Source: Pseudomonas flexibilis (GTDB lineage: Bacteria > Pseudomonadota > Gammaproteobacteria > Pseudomonadales > Pseudomonadaceae). From it: DNA of 64,000 nucleotides. The notes below the pieces were generated by a model that did not search any database, had not been told where the DNA came from, and saw only the letters and a program-made list of their open reading frames with translations. Position 1 is the first letter of the stretch, and every line of letters starts with the position of its first letter. The position numbers and the translations under genes were made by a program. This document shows positions 21,788 through 31,704 of this stretch, in pieces. The stretch is from the NCBI RefSeq assembly GCF_000802425.1, contig NZ_JRUD01000004.1:21421-85420 (forward strand), written 5' to 3'.

Positions 21788-22669
21788 TCACGCGTTCTGG
21801 CGGATACCTGCCAGCAACCAGGGCTGGTTCTCGCCCTGCTCGCGCTCCATGCGCCAGCTCTCGCTGAAGGCTTCGCCCTGATCGAAGCGCGAGGTCTTGC
21901 TCACGCCGCTGAAGGTCAGGGTGGCCACGGTCTTGTCCGGGTTGTCGTCCACGCCGTCGAGAACCACGCTCAGGTTGTCGATGTAGGTGGACTGGAAGCC
22001 ATCGCCCAGCGACTCGCGCTCCTGGGTCAGGAAGGCGAGCATCTGCGGGGTGACGAACTCGGCGATCTTGTCCATCTCGGCCGCGTCCCAGTGCTGCTGC
22101 AGCGCCAGGAAGTGGGTGCGCGCCTGCTCGATGAAGCGCTGCTCGTTGAACCAGGCCGGCGCATTGATCACCGGCGCGGCGGCGCCCGCGCCGATCGACT
22201 GACCGAAGATATTGGTGCCCGCAGCCTCGCTCGGCACATCGCGCTGCATCACCGGCGGCGCACCGGCGGTGGCGTACTGCTGTTGCTGGGGCATGCTGGC
22301 CAGCGCCTTGCGGCGACGCGCGGCGATCAGCTTGAAGATCACGAAGGCGATCAGGCCAAAGATCAGCATGTCCATGATCTGCAGGCCTTCGAAGCCGTCA
22401 CCCATGAACATGGCCGCCAGCAGGCCACCGGCGGCAATGCCGGCCAGCGGGCCGAGCCACTTGGACGCGCCGCTGGCAGCGGGCGCCGCGGCGCCCGGAC
22501 GCGCAGCCGGCGCCTGCGCCTGATTCTGCTGGGCGGGAGCGGCCTGGCGGGTCTGGTGGGACGGCGCGGAGCCGAAGCTCTTCTTGTTACCCAGACGTGC
22601 CGCGTCGGCATCCAGGGTAAAGGTCAGGCCCAGGCAGAAAGCCAGGGCGATACTGAGAAAACGCTGCAT
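21788..22669 (-). CDS. Tim44-like domain inner-membrane protein
   Basis: 293 residues from MQRFLSIALAFCLGLTFTLD, a signal sequence or first membrane segment. An Ala/Pro/Gln-rich linker (about residues 30-80) and two further hydrophobic segments follow (LAGIAAGGLLAAMFMGDGFE and MDMLIFGLIAFVIFKLIAAR). The C-terminal Tim44-like domain occupies residues 150-290 (WFNEQRFIEQARTHFLALQQ, LDGVDDNPDKTVATLTFSGV, FSESWRMEREQ). Bacterial members are widespread membrane proteins of unknown function; a role with membrane or periplasmic partner proteins is only inferred. A strong terminator follows. Confidence 0.85.
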   Translation of the reverse strand: MQRFLSIALAFCLGLTFTLDADAARLGNKKSFGSAPSHQTRQAAPAQQNQAQAPAARPGAAAPAASGASKWLGPLAGIAAGGLLAAMFMGDGFEGLQIMDMLIFGLIAFVIFKLIAARRRKALASMPQQQQYATAGAPPVMQRDVPSEAAGTNIFGQSIGAGAAAPVINAPAWFNEQRFIEQARTHFLALQQHWDAAEMDKIAEFVTPQMLAFLTQERESLGDGFQSTYIDNLSVVLDGVDDNPDKTVATLTFSGVSKTSRFDQGEAFSESWRMEREQGENQPWLLAGIRQNA

Positions 22670-22763
22670 CAGGGATGTCCCTATTGATTGATTCACGCGC
22701 GTCATCTTGCCCAGTGGCCAAGGTGATTGCCAGCGCAGAATGTTTCTGGCTGCGACAGCCCGA

Positions 22764-23333
22764 TCAATGCAGCAGGTAGCGCAGCGGGGCGCTTTCGAAG
22801 CGACGGCGAAGGTAGCGTCGGGTCTGGGCCAGGTCGGGATCGGGACGGCGCAGCCAGCGGAAGAAGGTGCGCAGGAACAGGCCACTGAGCAGGCATTCCT
22901 GGCCGATACGGTTCAGCCACGCACCCCGCAGTCGAGCACCGGCGCGCCACCACTGCACCACCCGGCTCAGGCTGTGCAGGCCCCCCAGTTGCAGGTGCAG
23001 ATGCCCCGGCTCCAGCTTGTAGAGCAGCATCTGGCCTGCCAGCGCATGATGCGGCTCAAGCGCTCGCAACCAGGCCACCAGCAGCTCCTCGAGGCGCTCA
23101 GCGGGCAACAGGGCTGCCAGGTCCTCGTCGCGGGCACGTGCCAGCATCGCCTGTTCGGCGCGGGCGAACCAGGCGTCGACCAGGGCGTCCTTGTCGGGGT
23201 AATGGCGTGCGATGGCGTCCATGCCGATGCCCAGTGCATCGGCCACTTCATACAGCTGCAGGCGTTCCCAGCCCCTGGCCTCGGCCAGCGAGAGGGCGGT
23301 GTCGAGAATCAGCGCGGCGCTCGTGTCGGACAT
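22764..23333 (-). CDS. TetR-family transcriptional regulator
   Basis: 189 residues from MSDTSAALILDTALSLAEAR. The open frame upstream is low-complexity antisense of fliJ and a REP element and is excluded. N-terminal TetR-type HTH: ARGWERLQLYEVADALGIGM then DAIARHYPDKDALVDAWFAR. The C-terminal helical domain is Leu/Arg/Trp-rich (FFRWLRRPDPDLAQTRRYLR) with no recognisable ligand family. The target is unknown. It lies between the Tim44 gene and the fliJ end of the flagellar block, separated from fliJ by a REP pair. Confidence 0.8.
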   Translation of the reverse strand: MSDTSAALILDTALSLAEARGWERLQLYEVADALGIGMDAIARHYPDKDALVDAWFARAEQAMLARARDEDLAALLPAERLEELLVAWLRALEPHHALAGQMLLYKLEPGHLHLQLGGLHSLSRVVQWWRAGARLRGAWLNRIGQECLLSGLFLRTFFRWLRRPDPDLAQTRRYLRRRFESAPLRYLLH

Positions 23334-23427
23334 GGCGATCACCTCGCCGGCAAGTATGGTCGGCCAAGCGCGAGCGACAGCGCAGCGCGACGGGTGGCCG
23401 GTAGCCGCTTTCGTGGGCCACGGCTTT

Positions 23428-23501
23428 GGTGGGAGCGGACTTGTCCGCGAGCTCTTTCGTGCAGGCCGCACCCAACAGCTCGCGAATGAATTCGCTCCTG
23501 C
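23428..23501. repeat. REP pair (BIME-like) between fliJ and the TetR gene
   Basis: One arm, GGGAGCGGACTTGTCCGCGA (from 23431), is followed about 30 bases later by an inverted partner, GCTCGCGAATGAATTCGCTC (from 23478). The motif recurs at 42.2, 43.6, 45.3, 49.5, 52.3, 53.4, 55.2 and 62.7 kb. Each arm contains its own small palindrome (GCGGAC-TT-GTCCGC). Confidence 0.85.
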
Positions 23502-23523
23502 CGGGCGCCGTACCAGCCTGCCG

Positions 23524-23949
23524 CTAGGTCCCGGTACCGCGCCACCAGGACTGACTGGCCATCGCGTCCTGGATCTTCTGCTCCTGGCGCACCAGTTCGC
23601 GGTTCCACTCGTCGGACTTGGCGTCGATGAACTGCTCCAGCGCCTTTTCGCTGCGCATGGCGCGCAGCAGGTCGTTCTGCAGGCGTTCCAGGTGCTCCTC
23701 GGCGGTCGCCAGCTCACGCCGCTGCAGGTCGATCATCTTGTACAGGTTGGTCTTGTACTGCTGCTGGTTGAGGCGGTGCAGTCCGGTCTCCGCGCCACCG
23801 ACATACTCGCTCAGGCGGCCCAGGCCGCTGATGTTGTTGCGATAGCGCTGGCACAGGTTGCGCTGGTACTGCACGCGACCGAGCATCTGGCGCACGCGCA
23901 TCTGGCGGATGGCGGCCAGCTTGCCGAGGGTATTCAGCTGGTCCTTCAT
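23524..23949 (-). CDS. fliJ: FliJ, flagellar export chaperone/stalk protein (lateral-type system)
   Basis: 141 residues, nearly all predicted coiled coil (LAAIRQMRVRQMLGRVQYQR to WNRELVRQEQKIQDAMASQ), the usual size and form of FliJ. FliJ is the central stalk of the export ATPase ring and recycles chaperones. It is the last gene of the lafK-fliE-F-G-H-I-J operon and overlaps the fliI stop by 4 bases. The assignment is by size, coiled coil and position, since FliJ sequences diverge strongly. Confidence 0.85.
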   Translation of the reverse strand: MKDQLNTLGKLAAIRQMRVRQMLGRVQYQRNLCQRYRNNISGLGRLSEYVGGAETGLHRLNQQQYKTNLYKMIDLQRRELATAEEHLERLQNDLLRAMRSEKALEQFIDAKSDEWNRELVRQEQKIQDAMASQSWWRGTGT

Positions 23950-25277
23950 CCGCGACTCCCCAGCAGCTGCTGCAGCGTGCGCACGCTGAAGTCGAGGTCG
24001 GCATCCTGGCCGGTTTCCTGGCGCAGGAAGCGCTCGATGGCGGGCGCCAGCTGCACGGCGCGATCGGTCTTCGCATCGGCGCCGGGGGTGTAACCGCCCA
24101 GCGGGATCAGCTCGCGGATCTTTTCGTAGGTGCTGTACAGCTCCTTGAGCTGACGCGCGGCGTTGCGGTGTTCGGGCGCGGACACCTGGGCCATGCAGCG
24201 GCTCACCGAGGCGCCGATGTCGATGGCCGGGTAGTGGCCGACCTCGGCCAGCTTGCGCGACAGCACGATGTGGCCATCGAGGATGGCACGGGCACAGTCG
24301 ACAATCGGGTCCTGGTGGTCATCGCCCTCAGCCAGCACCGTGTACAGCGCACTGAGGCTGCCCGTTGGACTGGCGCCGTTGCCGGCGCTTTCCACCAGCT
24401 CCGGCAGCATGCCGAACACCGACGGCGGATAGCCCTTGGTGGCCGGCGGCTCGCCCAGCGCCAGGGCGATCTCGCGCTGGGCCATGGCGTAGCGGGTCAG
24501 GGAATCCATCAGCAGCAGCACGTCCTGGCCGCGGTCGCGGAAATAGGCGGCGATGCTATGGCACAGATCAGCGGCCTTCAGGCGCATCAGCGGCGACTCG
24601 TTGGCCGGCGCCACCACCACCACCGCCTTGCGCAGGCCTTCCGGGCCGAGGGAGTGCAGGATGAACTCCTGCACTTCACGGCCGCGTTCACCGATCAGGC
24701 CGACCACCACCACATCCGCCTTGGTCTGCCGGGTGATCATGCCCAGCAGCACGCTCTTGCCCACGCCGCTGCCGGCGAACAGGCCGACCCGCTGGCCCTT
24801 GCCGAGGGTGAGCATCGAGTTGATGGCGCGCACTCCGACGTCCAGCGGCTCTTCCACCGGGCGGCGGCGCAGCGGGTTGACCGGCGGCGGCAGCGGCGGC
24901 AGCAGGTCGTGGCCGGTCAGCTTGCCCTGCTCGTCCAGGGGCTCGCCGAGGCCGTTGACCACCCGGCCAAGCCAGGAATCGTCGATGCGCAGGCGCGCTT
25001 CCTCGCGGATCGGGAAGATGCGCGCGCCGGTGGCCAGGCCCAGCGGCTTCTTGAACGGCATCAGGTAGGTGATTTCGCGGTTGAAGCCCACCACCTGGGC
25101 TTCCAGCAGGCTGCCGTCGGTCTGCTCCACGTAGCAGCGCTGGCCGGTCGGCTGGTGACAGCCGAGCCCTTCCAGGATCAGCCCGGAGACCCGCACCAGG
25201 CGTCCGCTGACCTTGGCCAACTGAACGCTGTCGAGGGATTTCAGGGCCTCGTCGAGGGCATCACTGTCCAGCAGCAT
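23946..25277 (-). CDS. fliI: FliI, flagellum-specific export ATPase
   Basis: 443 residues. F1-beta-like ATPase: Walker A GLFAGSGVGKSVLLGMITRQ near residue 165, the Walker B region DVLLLMDSLTRYAMAQREIA, the GEPPATKGYPPSVFGMLPEL segment and a conserved C-terminal PLGGYTPGADAKTDRAVQL. It energises unfolding and delivery of export substrates at the flagellar type III gate, with FliH and FliJ. It starts 6 bases after fliH and overlaps fliJ by 4 bases. Confidence 0.97.
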   Translation of the reverse strand: MLLDSDALDEALKSLDSVQLAKVSGRLVRVSGLILEGLGCHQPTGQRCYVEQTDGSLLEAQVVGFNREITYLMPFKKPLGLATGARIFPIREEARLRIDDSWLGRVVNGLGEPLDEQGKLTGHDLLPPLPPPVNPLRRRPVEEPLDVGVRAINSMLTLGKGQRVGLFAGSGVGKSVLLGMITRQTKADVVVVGLIGERGREVQEFILHSLGPEGLRKAVVVVAPANESPLMRLKAADLCHSIAAYFRDRGQDVLLLMDSLTRYAMAQREIALALGEPPATKGYPPSVFGMLPELVESAGNGASPTGSLSALYTVLAEGDDHQDPIVDCARAILDGHIVLSRKLAEVGHYPAIDIGASVSRCMAQVSAPEHRNAARQLKELYSTYEKIRELIPLGGYTPGADAKTDRAVQLAPAIERFLRQETGQDADLDFSVRTLQQLLGSRG

Positions 25278-25283
25278 GGCCGA

Positions 25284-25988
25284 TCAGTCCTCGACCTTGA
25301 GGTGCCCGGCCAGGGTGTCCATGCAGGCGTCCAGGCGCTGCTGGCAGCCGATGTCGGCTTCCGCCTCGGAGGTGACCACGCGGCATTCGCCATGGGCCAG
25401 ACGGTCGTCGGGCACCAGCTTCCAGCGCCGCGCGCGTTCCGGGTCGATGTCGCGAATGCGTGCGCACTCCTCGGGATTGAGGTGGATCTGCACGTCCTCG
25501 TGATTGCCGGGCAGGGTGTTGAGCACTTCCTCGGCCAGGGTCAGCAGCTGTGCCGGATTCAGCGTCAGCTCGACGCGGATCACCTGCTTGGCCACCTTGG
25601 CGACCATTTCCAGCAGTTGCTCGCGGCGGCCGCGCTCGTATTCGCTGACCGCCACGCGGAAGGATTCCATCATGCGGTCCAGCGGCGCGCAGGCCTGCTC
25701 GAACTGGCGCCGCCCCTGCAGCCGGCCGTCTTCCAGGCCCTTGGCCAGACCTTCCTCCAGGCCACGCTGGTAGCCTTCGGCGCGGCCGACTTCGACGCCC
25801 TCGTCGCGGCCTTCCTGGAAACCGCGTTCCTGGCCTTCCTGATAACCCTCGGCCAGCGCGCGCTGCAGCGCGGCCGGATCGGCCGTCAGCGCGTCCTGGC
25901 CGTCGCCGGCCGCCACGCCACGATGGCGCGGCGGAAAGCGGTAGACGCGCCAACCACGGGCGTCGCCCCGAATCACTCGTACCGTCAT
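25284..25988 (-). CDS. fliH: FliH, flagellar export ATPase regulator
   Basis: 234 residues from the ATG (MTVRVIRGDARGWRVYRFPP) preceded by AGGTGAG; an alternative GTG 15 bases upstream overlaps the fliG stop. The centre (residues 50-95) carries the FliH-type glycine-zipper repeat, a run of EGYxEGxxRG units, and is followed by a C-terminal V-ATPase-E-like domain (EMVAKVAKQVIRVELTLNPA). It regulates FliI and tethers it to the FliN ring. It lies between fliG and fliI in the same operon. Confidence 0.94.
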   Translation of the reverse strand: MTVRVIRGDARGWRVYRFPPRHRGVAAGDGQDALTADPAALQRALAEGYQEGQERGFQEGRDEGVEVGRAEGYQRGLEEGLAKGLEDGRLQGRRQFEQACAPLDRMMESFRVAVSEYERGRREQLLEMVAKVAKQVIRVELTLNPAQLLTLAEEVLNTLPGNHEDVQIHLNPEECARIRDIDPERARRWKLVPDDRLAHGECRVVTSEAEADIGCQQRLDACMDTLAGHLKVED

Positions 25989-25999
25989 GCGCTCACCTG

Positions 26000-27055
26000 T
26001 CACTCGACCGTCTGTTCACGGAACAGCTGGATCTGCAATTCGCCGTCGGCCGCCATTTCGCGGACGATGGACATGATGTCCTTGCGCACCTGCTCGACCC
26101 GGCTGATCGGCACCGGGCCCTGGCGGCGCTTGATGGTTTCCATCTGCTGCGCCTGACGGCGCGGCATGGCCCCGAGCACGGCCTTGACCAGCTCGGGCTC
26201 GGCGCCCTTGAGGGCCACCACCCACTCTTCCAGCGGCACGGCTTCCAGCAGGGTCTGCAGCACTTCCTGGCTCTGGCGGGCAAGGATGAAGAAGTCGTAC
26301 ATCTGGTCTTCGATCTTGTCGACCAGCGATTCGTCGTGCCCGCGCAGCAGTTCGAACATCTGCATGCGGTCGCCCTTGAAGCGGTTCATGATGTCCGCCA
26401 CCTGCTTCAGGCCGCGCACCTGCGAGCCCTGGGTGGACAGCACGCTGAGGCTGCGCTCGATCAGCTGCTCCAGCTCGGCAATCACGTCGCCGCTGATCTC
26501 GTTGAGGTTGGCGATGCGATAGAGCAGGTCGTCCTGCTGCTCGACCGGCAGGGATTCCAGCACCTCGGTGGCCTGTCCCGGCGGCAGGAAGGCGATGAAC
26601 ACCGCCTGCATCTGGGCGTGCTCGCTGGCGATCAGCGTGGCCAGCTGGCGGGGGTCGAGCCATTCCAGCTTGGACATCTTGGCGCGAATTTCCTCGCCGT
26701 AGATGCTGTCCAGCAGGGTGCGGGTGATCTCCCCGCCCAGGGCCTTGGCCAGCATGTCGTCCAGGTAGTTGCGGCTGGCGCCCTTGATGCTGCTCTGCTC
26801 CTTGTAGTCCTCGAAGAAGCGGCCGATCACGTCGGTGACCTGGCTCAGCTTGATGTTGGACAGGCGCGCCATGGCCTGGCTGACGGCGATGATTTCCTCG
26901 CGGGAGAAGTGCTTGAGCACGCCGGCGGCGGCCTCCTTGTCCATGCTGAGCATGAGGATGGCGGCCTGCTCGACCGGGCTGGGCAGGCTGTTCGTGGTGA
27001 CTACCCGGCTCGTCGGCTCGCTCGGGGTGGTGCTGTCGCTGGTTTGCGTACTCAT
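26000..27055 (-). CDS. fliG: FliG, flagellar rotor/switch protein
   Basis: 351 residues. N-terminal domain (EQAAILMLSMDKEAAAGVLK), middle domain (WLDPRQLATLIASEHAQMQA) and torque-generating C-terminal domain (LLEAVPLEEWVVALKGAEPE, then GPVPISRVEQVRKDIMSIVR) are all recognisable. The middle-domain motif that is normally EHPQ reads EHAQ here. About 25 residues of Ser/Thr-rich sequence precede the first domain. FliG joins the FliF ring to FliM and contacts MotA. It overlaps fliF by 4 bases, and fliH follows directly. Confidence 0.96.
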   Translation of the reverse strand: MSTQTSDSTTPSEPTSRVVTTNSLPSPVEQAAILMLSMDKEAAAGVLKHFSREEIIAVSQAMARLSNIKLSQVTDVIGRFFEDYKEQSSIKGASRNYLDDMLAKALGGEITRTLLDSIYGEEIRAKMSKLEWLDPRQLATLIASEHAQMQAVFIAFLPPGQATEVLESLPVEQQDDLLYRIANLNEISGDVIAELEQLIERSLSVLSTQGSQVRGLKQVADIMNRFKGDRMQMFELLRGHDESLVDKIEDQMYDFFILARQSQEVLQTLLEAVPLEEWVVALKGAEPELVKAVLGAMPRRQAQQMETIKRRQGPVPISRVEQVRKDIMSIVREMAADGELQIQLFREQTVE

Positions 27056-28707
27056 GCTTTCTTCTCGTTACGGCCGATCCAGTGCTTGAGCACTTCGGAG
27101 ACCCGCTCGGGCTCGTGCAGGGCAAGCATCTGCAGGTGTTCGATCTGGTGCTCGAGACCCGAGCCGGGCGCCGGCAGGCGGATCTCGGCCAGCGGGTTGA
27201 GCTCGCTGAAGATCTTCGGCAGGGCGGGAGCCGGTGCCTCGGGCGCAGCGGGCGCCAGCAGGTGCGAATCGTCGCTGACCAGCGCGGCCTGGGCGCTGGC
27301 AGCCTGTGCCGCGGCGGCCTCGGCTTCGGCGTCGTCCTTGCGCGGGCTGAGGGCACGGATCGCCGGACGCACGCCGAACAGCAGGATCAGCAGGCTGACC
27401 AGTCCGGCCAGGCCCAGCTTGCCCCACTCCAGCACCTTGTCGTCCTGCCACCAGGCCAGCTCCGGCTCCACGATCGACAGGGGCGCGAAGGGCAGGGTGC
27501 TCAGGGCCAGCAGGTCGCCACGCTCGGCGTTGAAGCCTGCGGCGGTACGCACCATGGTTTCCAGCTGGGTCAGCGTCTCGGCCGGCCAGCCGCCCTCGGG
27601 CGCCACGTCGGCATTGATCACCACCGCCACGCTCTGCTGGCGCAGGCGGAAGGCCGGGTGCTTGATGTGTGTGATGGTCTGGTCGTAGTCGTGGCGGCGG
27701 TTGCTTTCCAGGCGCGTGGAGGTGGCCGCACGGTTCTCGGCATCGCCTTCGGCGTTCGGCGCGTTGGCGATCGGCCGGTTGGTCAGCGAGCCGGGCACGC
27801 CCAGGGCCAACTGGTCCAGGGTGCGCTCGTCACGGGTCACCTCGCTGCGCAGGCGCGGCGTATCACCGTACACCTGCTGGGTTTCCTCGCGTTGGCTGAA
27901 GTCGATGTCAGCGGCGACGCTGACCCGGTAGTTGCCCAGGCCCAGCACCGGTGCCAGCACCTGCTCGATGTTGCTGGCAACCTTCTTCTGGTACTCCTCG
28001 TTGGCCTTCCACTGCTGGGTTGGCCCGGTGCCGCCGGCCGCCAGGGCGCGGGTCAGAAGCACGCCGTACTGGTCGACAACGTGCACGTCTTCGGGCTTGA
28101 GGTTGGGCAGGCTGCCGGCCACCAGGTTGGCGATGGCGGTGACCTGGTCGGGTTCCATGCTGTAGCCGGGGTCCAGTTGCACCATCACCGAGGCCTTGGC
28201 CGGGGCGCGCTTGCCGACCACGAAGGAGTGGCTCTCCTCCTGGGCCAGGTGCACGCGGGCCGAGTTCACGCCGCGCAGGGTCATGATGGTCTGTGCCAGC
28301 TCGCCTTCCAGGCTGCGCTTGAAGCGCACGTTCTGCACGAACTGACTGGTGCCCAGTGGCTCTTCCTTGTCGAACAGCTCGTAACCGGCCGGGCGGCTGA
28401 CCTTGATGCCCTTGGAGGCCATCAGCATGCGCGCGCGGGCCAGGTCCGACTCGGCGACCAGCACCTGGCCGTTCACCGGATGCACCCGGTAACGCACGCC
28501 CTCGGCGTCCAGCACCTGCATGACGTCGGAAACCTGATAGGTCTCGCCGCTGCCATACAGGGGCCGCAGCGTTTCGCTGTCGCGCCAGAGGTAGAAGACC
28601 ACCAGCATCGCCAGGATCGCGGCCACCGCGGCCAGGCTGGCCAGGAACCAGCGGGGGTCGAGCTTCAAGCCCCGCTCGTGGAATTTGTTCAGTAGGTTCT
28701 GCAGCAC
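27052..28707 (-). CDS. fliF: FliF, flagellar MS-ring protein
   Basis: 551 residues. Membrane segment 1 (about residues 22-44, FLASLAAVAAILAMLVVFYL), two ring-building YscJ-like domains (LYGSGETYQVSDVMQVLDAE; SDLARARMLMASKGIKVSRP; RFKRSLEGELAQTIMTLRGV), the FliF-specific domain, membrane segment 2 (about residues 440-460) and a C-terminal FliG-binding tail (IEHLQMLALHEPERVSEVLK). It forms the MS ring and houses the export gate. It is about 20 bases after fliE and overlaps fliG by 4 bases. Confidence 0.97.
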   Translation of the reverse strand: MLQNLLNKFHERGLKLDPRWFLASLAAVAAILAMLVVFYLWRDSETLRPLYGSGETYQVSDVMQVLDAEGVRYRVHPVNGQVLVAESDLARARMLMASKGIKVSRPAGYELFDKEEPLGTSQFVQNVRFKRSLEGELAQTIMTLRGVNSARVHLAQEESHSFVVGKRAPAKASVMVQLDPGYSMEPDQVTAIANLVAGSLPNLKPEDVHVVDQYGVLLTRALAAGGTGPTQQWKANEEYQKKVASNIEQVLAPVLGLGNYRVSVAADIDFSQREETQQVYGDTPRLRSEVTRDERTLDQLALGVPGSLTNRPIANAPNAEGDAENRAATSTRLESNRRHDYDQTITHIKHPAFRLRQQSVAVVINADVAPEGGWPAETLTQLETMVRTAAGFNAERGDLLALSTLPFAPLSIVEPELAWWQDDKVLEWGKLGLAGLVSLLILLFGVRPAIRALSPRKDDAEAEAAAAQAASAQAALVSDDSHLLAPAAPEAPAPALPKIFSELNPLAEIRLPAPGSGLEHQIEHLQMLALHEPERVSEVLKHWIGRNEKKA

Positions 28708-28726
28708 GGGTCGGCTCTCGTGACGC

Positions 28727-29059
28727 TTACAGCGGCGTCTTCAGGATCTCGTCGAAGGCGGTGGACAGTTTGTTGCGTACCTGCAGCAGGGCGGAGAAGG
28801 ACACGCTGGCCTTCTGGCTGTCGACCATGGCGCCCACCAGGTCGTCGCTTTCGCCCATCTCCACGGCACGCTGGGCGGCACTGGCACGGTGCTGATCGGC
28901 GTCCACCGCGCGAATCAGTTGCTCGAAGGACACACCGAAACTGCCCGGCTGAGCCTCCTCCGAACGCAGCGCCTCGCGCACCGCGCCGCCCTGGGCGACG
29001 CTGGTGAACTGCTGCATGCGCGTGAGCATGTCCATGCGCACCTGTGTGATTGAATCCAT
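28727..29059 (-). CDS. fliE: FliE, MS ring-rod junction protein
   Basis: 110 residues from MDSITQVRMDMLTRMQQFTS, preceded by GGGAG; the longer open frame is rejected because it runs into the lafK end. The C-terminal half has the FliE signature: VEMGESDDLVGAMVDSQKAS then FSALLQVRNKLSTAFDEILK. FliE is the first exported rod component and joins the MS ring to the rod. It lies 16 bases after lafK and 19 before fliF. Confidence 0.93.
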   Translation of the reverse strand: MDSITQVRMDMLTRMQQFTSVAQGGAVREALRSEEAQPGSFGVSFEQLIRAVDADQHRASAAQRAVEMGESDDLVGAMVDSQKASVSFSALLQVRNKLSTAFDEILKTPL

Positions 29060-29075
29060 GCCCGTCTCCCGCCGG

Positions 29076-30455
<1,380 letters not shown>

Positions 30456-30870
30456 ATACCAATCCAGGGAAGTCACGTTTCAGGAACGTACAACGACTAC
30501 CTTCTTTCCCGCGCAATAAGACCAACGGCCAAACTGGGATTGCCGCGGCGGCAGGTTTTGCACATCTATTCGTACGGGTCGTGGCTGCAATTTACGCAGC
30601 GAGTGTGGCACGCTAGCAGCCAGTTGCCACTGTGCCCAGTACCGGACGCGATTAATACCCTCAGCCGCCATCAAAATCAATGAAACGGGGGCTTTTGATC
30701 TTTTTTGATTTAAGGTTTCGCCACCCCTGCCGATAGGGTTGCGGAATGGGGTAGGCGCGCCTGGCGAGACGGCGCGGCCAGCGGCTCGGCGACTCGCGCC
30801 GAGACCCGAATCCGATGGACAGCATGACCCGACCACGGATCGCTTACTTATATTCAGGATGTTCCACACC
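30456..30870. promoter_or_regulatory. Divergent lafK/fliM regulatory region with an AT-rich island
   Basis: 415 bases without a gene. The segment 30665-30712 is far more AT-rich than its surroundings. It holds ATCAAAATCAA (30670-30680), TTTTGAT (30693-30699) and TTTTTTGATTTA (30701-30712), so the motif TTGAT/ATCAA occurs four times, including an inverted pair of 7-bp arms. This could bind the LafK activator or a nucleoid protein. A plus-strand sigma-54-like element lies at 30606-30620. Confidence 0.55.
30606..30620 (+). promoter_or_regulatory. Candidate sigma-54 (-24/-12) promoter for the fliM operon
   Basis: TGGCACGCTAGCAGC keeps the GG-N10-GC invariant and the whole TGGCACG -24 block, but has CAGC where TTGC is usual at -12. 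It points to fliM, about 250 bases away. A LafK-type sigma-54 activator is encoded immediately upstream on the opposite strand. Confidence 0.45.
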
Positions 30871-31704
30871 ATGACTGGCAACCCGAAAGTGCTCCATGAT
30901 GTGCCGGCGGACAAATTGCTCCGCCTCAAGCCGCACAAGCTGGGCCGGCATTATCACAAGGTGCCGATTTTCATTAAGGAAAGTTCCAGCAAACATCCGC
31001 GCATCATTGCCGATTATTTCCTGCGCAACTTTCGCATCACCCTGGAATTGATCCAGGTCAACGTACACGAGGAATATCCGCACGAGCCCGCGCTGCGTTT
31101 GAACAGCCCGCTGGGCCGCATCGGCTTTTCCATCGACCGCGCCCTGCTGGCGGAAATTCTCGAAAGCTATTACGGCGGTACTTCGCTGGCCGGCGAGCTG
31201 CCGCCGCCGAACACTTCCGAACAGCGCCTGGGCGAGCGCCTGGGCCGGGAAGTGGCCGATCTGTTCGGGCGCATGCTGCTGGGCGGCAAGTCCATCGGCA
31301 GGCTGGAGCGCTACGAGAACGCCTACGAGGAAGTGCACTGGGAGTACGTCGCGGAGTTCCGTTACCAGGCGCCGAGCGGCCTGCAGGGATCGCTGTTCCT
31401 GTTCCTCGATCCCGACGTGGTCGACGAGCTGACCAGCCAGGTGAACGATCGACCCGCGCCGCGCCAGGACTGCGATCCCGTCGCACAGATCAAGCAGCTG
31501 CCGCTGCACCTGGACTGTGTGCTCGCCTCGCTGCAGATGAGCCTGGCCGACGTGCTGGCGCTGCGCCCCGGCGACATTCTGATGACCCGCTTGCGCGAGC
31601 CGGTCGAGGTCTGCGTCAACCAGCATCCGCTGTTCCGCGGCAGCATCTTCGAGGAAAGCGGCAGCCTGTTTCTAACCTCTCTGGAAAGTGTGAAGAACCC
31701 ATGA
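30871..31704 (+). CDS. fliM: FliM, flagellar switch protein lacking the CheY-binding N-terminus
   Basis: 277 residues from the second ATG (MTGNPKVLHDVPADKL), with CAGGA about 11 bases upstream; an ATG 12 bases earlier adds only MFHT. The body is FliM-like (HKVPIFIKESSSKHPRIIAD, RIGFSIDRALLAEILESYYG, LGREVADLFGRMLLGG) and ends in a SpoA/FliN-like domain (LADVLALRPGDILMTRLREP, then FRGSIFEESGSLFLTSLESV). Canonical FliM is about 320-330 residues and begins with an LSQxEIDALL peptide that binds phospho-CheY; here nothing similar precedes the core. Lateral-type FliM proteins are also short. It overlaps fliN by 4 bases. Confidence 0.87.
   Translation: MTGNPKVLHDVPADKLLRLKPHKLGRHYHKVPIFIKESSSKHPRIIADYFLRNFRITLELIQVNVHEEYPHEPALRLNSPLGRIGFSIDRALLAEILESYYGGTSLAGELPPPNTSEQRLGERLGREVADLFGRMLLGGKSIGRLERYENAYEEVHWEYVAEFRYQAPSGLQGSLFLFLDPDVVDELTSQVNDRPAPRQDCDPVAQIKQLPLHLDCVLASLQMSLADVLALRPGDILMTRLREPVEVCVNQHPLFRGSIFEESGSLFLTSLESVKNP

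Noticed and set aside
24168..26156. 662-codon plus-strand open frame opposite fliI and fliH
   Set aside because: No recognisable domain; shadow of the flagellar export genes.
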